From positions 1 to 64,000 of the forward strand of contig NZ_BAFZ01000126.1 in NCBI RefSeq assembly GCF_000308575.1: a stretch of DNA of 64,000 nt, written 5' to 3'. Shown here piece after piece: positions 60,216 to 64,000 of this stretch (positions are counted from its first letter, which is position 1; each line of letters opens with the position of its first letter). Below the pieces are notes generated by a model. The model was given only the letters and a program-made list of their open reading frames with translations. It did not search any database and had not been told where the DNA came from. A program made the position numbers and the translations under genes. Source of the DNA: Nocardia exalbida NBRC 100660 (lineage in GTDB: Bacteria; Actinomycetota; Actinomycetes; Mycobacteriales; Mycobacteriaceae).

Positions 60216-62092
60216 GCAGCGACGCACACCCGGCAGGCAATGGCCTCGCGACGTCGATGGCCGCGTGGGCAGCCATCCGGCCGGACGAGCCGGCGTTCAC
60301 CGAACTGCGCTTCCGCGTTCAGGAACGGGTGCCCGTCACGCTGACCTACGCCCGTCTGCACGCAGCGGCGGGCGCGCTGGCGGCACGACTACGGCAGGAG
60401 AGCGCGCCCGGCGACCGAGTGGCCCTTCTCTGCGCCCACGGCATCGACTACGCGGTGGCGTTCCTCGCCTGCCTGTACAGCAATCGAGTCGCGGTGCCGC
60501 TGTTCCCGGCCACGGGCGCGCGCAACCGCGACCGTCTGCATGCCGTCCTGGCCGATGCCCGGCCCACGCTCAGCCTGCTCTCAGCGCAGGACGAGATCAC
60601 CGCGCCGACCCTCGGGCCCGCGCTGGGCCGGATACTCACCGTGCCCGCGACCCTCTCGGTAGCGGAGTGGGGTTCGACCGATCGGATTCTGACGAGCACT
60701 CATCCGGTGCTCGCGACGGCGGATGCGGTCGCGCGGCAGGCGGAATCATCGCAGGCACCATCCGGTACGCCGGCCATGCGTGCGGCCGCTTCGATCACGG
60801 GTTCGGCCGCGGTGGACTTCGCGGCCGCGCCCGTCATCGACCCGGTGGGCGACGAGCTCGCCTACTTGCAGTACACCTCCGGCTCGACCAAATCTCCCGT
60901 CGGTGTCCGGGTCACCCACGCGAACCTCACCACGGCGTTGACGCAGCTCGGGCATGCCGTGTCGGTCGCGGACGATCGTCCCGTCGTGTCCTGGCTGCCG
61001 TTCTTCCACGACATGGGGTTGATTCTCGGACTTTCGCTGCCGCTGTTCCTGGGCGTGCACGGCATCACGCTTGCGCCCGCGGAGTTCGTGAAGCGCCCCG
61101 TCCGCTGGCTGCGCGCGATCTCCGACTACCGCGCCGGTACCACGGGGTGTCCCAATTTCGGCCTGAAGCTCGCGGTCTCGGGCACCACCCCCGCCGAGCG
61201 GGCCGGGCTGGATCTGTCCGGGCTCGACCTCGTGCTCAACGGATCGGAACCGGTCCGCGCCGACGCGCTGACCGAATTCACCGAGACCTTCGCCCCATAC
61301 GGCTTCCGCCATCACGCGCACACCCCTGGGTTCGGGTTGGCCGAAGCCACCCTCACGGTCACCGTCTGCGACCAGCACGAGGACCCGGTGTGGCAGCACT
61401 TCGACCGTGCCGCACTGGCCGAAGGACGCGTGGTCGCGCTACCCGAGGCAGCGCCGGGATACCGGGACGGCGTGCCGCTGGTCGGGTGCGGCGCACCCGT
61501 CGGGCAGGAGCTGCGAATCGTCGATCCGGTGGCCGGAGCCGTGCTGCCCGCCGGGCGCGTCGGCGAGATCTGGGTAGCCGGAGACAATGTGTGCGACGGG
61601 TATTTCGGCAGGCCGGATGCCACCGAGGAGACCTTCGGCGCCACCGTGCCTGGGAGCGCCGACCGCTGGCTGCGCACCGGCGACCTCGGATTCCTTCACC
61701 AGGGGCAGCTCTACATCGCGGGCCGCCGCAAAGACGTCATCGTGGTCGACGGGCGAAATCACTATCCCGCCGATATCGAGGCGACGGTGCAGGCATGCGC
61801 CCCGGAGGTCCGGCCGGGCCACGTGACGGCGTTCGGGCACGACGACGGGCTTCGCGAAGACCTGGTCGTGGTCGCCGAACTCGTCACGCTCGGCGGCTGC
61901 GAGACCATCGAACTGTTCGACCTGGCCCGGCGCATCCGCACCGCCGTCGCGTCCATCCACGAGGTGATGCCCGGTGCGGTGCTGGTGGTGGAGCCGGGAC
62001 GGATTCCCAAGACCAGCAGCGGAAAGCTCCGCCGCGGCGAGTGCAGGGCCCGTTACCTCGCGGGTCGGCTGCACCCGGTCGCCATGATCTGA
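60212..62092 (+). CDS. Fatty-acyl-AMP ligase (FAAL), FadD32-like
   Basis: 626 residues. A3 YLQYTSGSTKSPVGVRVTH (about residue 219), SWLPFFHDMGLILG, NGSEPV, GFGLAEATLTVT, LRTGDLGF, GRRKDVIVVDGRNHYPADIE, and Lys in IPKTSSGKLRR near the C-terminus. The phrases HDMGLI and RNHYPxDIE are signatures of FAALs, which activate fatty acids as acyl-AMP and transfer them to ACP/PKS, not CoA. GTG 60212 overlaps the PKS stop (GTGA). Its likely acceptor is the ACP at 54853 or the PKS N-terminus. No further enzyme of this cluster is visible downstream. Confidence 0.92.
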   Translation: MSSDAHPAGNGLATSMAAWAAIRPDEPAFTELRFRVQERVPVTLTYARLHAAAGALAARLRQESAPGDRVALLCAHGIDYAVAFLACLYSNRVAVPLFPATGARNRDRLHAVLADARPTLSLLSAQDEITAPTLGPALGRILTVPATLSVAEWGSTDRILTSTHPVLATADAVARQAESSQAPSGTPAMRAAASITGSAAVDFAAAPVIDPVGDELAYLQYTSGSTKSPVGVRVTHANLTTALTQLGHAVSVADDRPVVSWLPFFHDMGLILGLSLPLFLGVHGITLAPAEFVKRPVRWLRAISDYRAGTTGCPNFGLKLAVSGTTPAERAGLDLSGLDLVLNGSEPVRADALTEFTETFAPYGFRHHAHTPGFGLAEATLTVTVCDQHEDPVWQHFDRAALAEGRVVALPEAAPGYRDGVPLVGCGAPVGQELRIVDPVAGAVLPAGRVGEIWVAGDNVCDGYFGRPDATEETFGATVPGSADRWLRTGDLGFLHQGQLYIAGRRKDVIVVDGRNHYPADIEATVQACAPEVRPGHVTAFGHDDGLREDLVVVAELVTLGGCETIELFDLARRIRTAVASIHEVMPGAVLVVEPGRIPKTSSGKLRRGECRARYLAGRLHPVAMI

Positions 62093-62142
62093 AGCCGGCG
62101 AATCTCTGCGCAGCGAACGGTCGTGACGAGGGGCGCGCTCGT

Positions 62143-62547
62143 TCAGGAATCGGCTCGGCCCATGAGGCGATCGGTCTCGCGCCGCTCACGCTTCGTAGGC
62201 CGCCCAGCGCCGCGGTCGCGACGGGGCAGGCTCGCCACGATCTCGCGCGGAGGAGGAGGCGGACTGCGATCGATCAAGCACTGCGCGGCGATCGGAGCGC
62301 CGACACGCTTGGTGACTATCCGCTCCACGATGACGATGCGTTCGATACCGCCGGCCCGGATGCGGACCTCGTCACCGGGGCGTACGGGTTGGGCGGGCTT
62401 GGCCGTCGCGCCGTTCACCCGGACGTGCCCACCGCGACATGCCTCCGCGGCAGCGGATCTGGTTTTGAACAGGCGCACCGCCCAGGTCCACGAATCGACG
62501 CGGGCCTGGGTCGCAGTGCTCTGGATGCCGGATTCGGCGCGGGCCAC
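62143..62547 (-). CDS. S4-domain RNA-binding protein (Hsp15-like)
   Basis: 134 residues: an S4 RNA-binding motif at residues about 18-63 (RVDSWTWAVRLFKTRSAAAEACRGGHVRVNGATAKPAQPVRPGDEVRI), then a basic C-terminal tail (SLPRRDRGAGRPTKRERRETDRL). Hsp15 relatives bind free 50S subunits that carry a peptidyl-tRNA during stress. GTG 62547 lies three bases after the stop of the NlpC/P60 gene upstream, so the two may be co-transcribed. Alternative later starts are possible. The basic tail is typical of the actinobacterial members. Confidence 0.85.
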   Translation of the reverse strand: MARAESGIQSTATQARVDSWTWAVRLFKTRSAAAEACRGGHVRVNGATAKPAQPVRPGDEVRIRAGGIERIVIVERIVTKRVGAPIAAQCLIDRSPPPPPREIVASLPRRDRGAGRPTKRERRETDRLMGRADS

Positions 62548-62550
62548 TCG

Positions 62551-63204
62551 TCAGACGATACGGCGTGCGGTGACCACCATGTCGGGGCGCAGCGGTGTGT
62601 AGGACACCGGCGTACCCGACTGCACCGCGTTCAGCAGCTTGTTGTCGCCCGCGTAGATGCCGACGTGACCGCCGCCGTTGGTGATGACGATGTCGCCCGG
62701 CTGCAGGTCGTGGTAGGCGACCGGAGCGCCGACGTGCGACTGTTCGAAGCTGGTGCGGGGCAGTTCGACGCCCGCCTGGCGGAACGCCCACTGGACGAGG
62801 CCGGAGCAGTCGAAGGCCCGGGGACCCGCGGCGCCCCAGGAGTACTGGGCGCCGACCTTGGTCTTGGCGGCGTCGAGGGCGATATCGCCCGGGGAGTTCT
62901 GCTGCTGGCCGAACAGGCCCGGCAGCATCGGCGCGAAATTGGGAGCCTGCGGAGCGACCTGCTGCTGCGCCTGGGGGGCTGCGGGGGCAGCCGCGAGCGC
63001 CTGCTGGATCTGCTGATTGAGCTGCTGGACCGGCTGTTCCCACTCTTGCGGAACGTCGAAATTGCCGACACCGGGAACGTTGATGGTCGCGGCCATGGCC
63101 GGAATCGCGGGCATGGCGCCGGTCGCGGCCACCGCACCCATGACAATCGCACCCTTGACGGAATTCGGAACCCGAGAATCCCGTTGCAAGCTGTGTTTAC
63201 CCAC
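62551..63204 (-). CDS. Secreted NlpC/P60 peptidoglycan hydrolase
   Basis: 217 residues from GTG 63204. Signal peptide VGKHSLQRDSRVPNSVKGAIVMGAVAATGAMPAIPAMA then ATINVP; AMA-A is a good cleavage site at about residue 38. A Gln/Ala-rich linker (QQLNQQIQQALAAAPAAPQAQQQ) precedes the NlpC/P60 domain: RAFDCSGLVQWAF (Cys133 nucleophile) and GGGHVGIYAG (His180). Similar to small RipB/RipD-type endopeptidases that cleave stem peptides. Its 5' leader contains a c-di-AMP-type riboswitch, as is common for wall hydrolases in actinomycetes. The longer frame from 63312 enters this riboswitch and is rejected. Confidence 0.92.
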   Translation of the reverse strand: MGKHSLQRDSRVPNSVKGAIVMGAVAATGAMPAIPAMAATINVPGVGNFDVPQEWEQPVQQLNQQIQQALAAAPAAPQAQQQVAPQAPNFAPMLPGLFGQQQNSPGDIALDAAKTKVGAQYSWGAAGPRAFDCSGLVQWAFRQAGVELPRTSFEQSHVGAPVAYHDLQPGDIVITNGGGHVGIYAGDNKLLNAVQSGTPVSYTPLRPDMVVTARRIV

Positions 63205-63227
63205 CGAGCTACGTCTCCGATCTTGCT

Positions 63228-63352
63228 GCTCTCCCGCCGACCGGGTTAGCTGACGGGTTCGGACCGGGAGAGCGGCCCTACCTCGCAACCGAAAATGGCC
63301 GCAAGGATTCACCCCAGACGAACCTGTGGGTCCCCGGCACGACAGCCGAGAC
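63228..63352 (-). promoter_or_regulatory. c-di-AMP riboswitch (ydaO-yuaA type) in the NlpC/P60 leader
   Basis: On the minus strand the conserved blocks appear in order: GGGGACCC (63328-63335), GGGGTGAATC (63306-63315) and GAACCCGTCAGCTAACC (63244-63260), with complementary CCGGG/CCCGG closing arms around. These are the most conserved pieces of ydaO RNA, which in actinomycetes controls rpf and NlpC/P60 genes in response to c-di-AMP. It ends about 24 bases before the start codon. Exact 5' and 3' limits are approximate. Confidence 0.88.
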
Positions 63353-63608
63353 CAGTTGGCCCCGACAGCCGTTAAGGCGGTAACTAGTGGCGCCGTTTCA
63401 CTTACGAAGCGACTTGTTCCACTAAGTCACGAGAAGATTACGGTGCGGACGCGATGTTGTCCAGCGCACAGAGCTGCGACTTTTCCATCACCATCGGGGG
63501 CACGACGCCATAGGCGGAAAACGGCCATCGGGCTCGGGTCACGACCGGATCTCGGTGGGCGGGGCCGGGTCACCGAAAGGACAACCTCGCCCCGATACCG
63601 GCACCGGG
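63353..63608. other. Intergenic stretch between the riboswitch and the small helical gene
   Basis: About 256 bp without a gene. It should contain the promoter of the NlpC/P60 gene. I see no recognisable -35/-10 pair, hairpin or operator. Confidence 0.4.
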
Positions 63609-63866
63609 TCAGGACTGCGAGCCGTGCACCGTGCGCTCGAGCTCGTCGATCCTGCGGCGCGCCTCGGCCAGTTCGACCTCGAGCCCGCCGAGCGCCATGA
63701 CCAGCGGCCCGACCGCGAGATCGGCGACCAGTTGGGGATCGTCGTAGCCGCGTTCGATCGCGACGAGGATGTTGGACCGGATGCGCTGGGCCACCGTGGC
63801 GCCCGCCGGAACATTCCAGGACCGGACCACTTCGGCGAGGCCGGGCGGGTTCGGTTCGTCGGACAT
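63609..63866 (-). CDS. Small coiled-coil protein, conserved hypothetical
   Basis: 85 residues from ATG 63866, after GGAGGGGGC: MSDEPNPPGLAEVVRSWNVPAGATVAQRIRSNILVAIERGYDDPQLVADLAVGPLVMALGGLEVELAEARRRIDELERTVHGSQS. No transmembrane segment. The C-terminal 30 residues have coiled-coil heptads. I do not recognise a family or function. A 30-residue longer frame to 63956 lacks a ribosome-binding site. It stands alone near the edge of the window. Confidence 0.65.
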   Translation of the reverse strand: MSDEPNPPGLAEVVRSWNVPAGATVAQRIRSNILVAIERGYDDPQLVADLAVGPLVMALGGLEVELAEARRRIDELERTVHGSQS

Positions 63867-64000
63867 GCCCCCTCCGTTCCCGCGCGTCGATACCGCGCGA
63901 CCATTCTGGCGAACCGCCACCAGCCTAGAGAACCGGCGGCGAGAGCAATAGTGCAATACGGACCGCTAGGGCTCTCTAGGACACGCCGTAGACGCGCCCA

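Noticed and set aside
63205..63312. Extended N-terminus of the NlpC/P60 protein
   Set aside because: It would translate the c-di-AMP riboswitch; the signal peptide begins cleanly at GTG 63204.

Overview
The window is high-GC chromosomal DNA from a mycolic-acid actinomycete, most likely Nocardia or a close relative. The evidence is the rpsF-ssb-rpsR-rplI-dnaB block downstream of a penicillin-binding-protein tail and a GT87 membrane protein (the order remembered for M. tuberculosis Rv0050-Rv0058), an intein in dnaB, a WS/DGAT-type acyltransferase, a cutinase-like esterase, KstR-like operators and a PKS with a fatty-acyl-AMP ligase. I saw no tRNA, rRNA, CRISPR array or insertion sequence. The only mobile element recognised is the intein.

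1-2034: C-terminal tail of a PonA-like protein, then a GT87 membrane glycosyltransferase. 2045-19779: a tellurium-resistance (Ter) stress island. It has four TerD/TerA-type proteins (one fused to an FtsK-like region, one with two TerD domains joined by a Pro/Gly linker), three tandem AIM24 genes, a TerC/DUF475 membrane protein, and a five-gene minus-strand operon (helical protein, CitE-like lyase, PRPP-type phosphoribosyltransferase, StiP cysteine protease, HAD phosphatase) whose last four genes are coupled by ATGA/GTGA overlaps. A secreted propeller protein, a methyltransferase and an MBL/MerR pair lie inside the island. 19781-22687: DMT exporter, CGNR-type regulator with a palindromic operator, and a second GT87 protein.

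22852-27817: rpsF-ssb-rpsR-rplI, then a 628-bp spacer with four DnaA-box-like sequences and an AT-rich patch, then dnaB. The DnaB Walker A loop is interrupted by a 404-residue class 3 intein whose LAGLIDADG domain carries an eight-cysteine zinc-ribbon-like insert.

27886-46094: lipid and accessory metabolism: beta-lactamase-family hydrolase/TetR pair with a perfect 17-bp-arm operator, cutinase-like esterase, SDRs, PapA5-like acyltransferase, exporter, NTF2-like protein, methyltransferase, WS/DGAT, nitronate monooxygenase behind KstR-like sites, a FadR-like GntR regulator with three related operator-like palindromes, a UbiB kinase, SGNH hydrolase, 2OG-oxygenase/SDR pair, and a polysaccharide deacetylase. 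46371-53722: multi-pass membrane protein with a degenerate kinase-like domain, methyltransferase/TetR pair, isochorismatase-fold protein lacking its catalytic Cys, FadD5-like ligase, second nitronate monooxygenase. 53729-62092: MBL protein and a translationally coupled ACP - PKS (KS-AT-DH-KR-ACP) - FAAL operon, probably making an unidentified lipid. 62143-63866: S4-domain protein, a secreted NlpC/P60 hydrolase behind a c-di-AMP (ydaO-type) riboswitch, and a small coiled-coil protein.

Starts were chosen from Shine-Dalgarno position, family N-termini and overlaps, and are often GTG or TTG. Functions come from motif reading alone; no database search was run.
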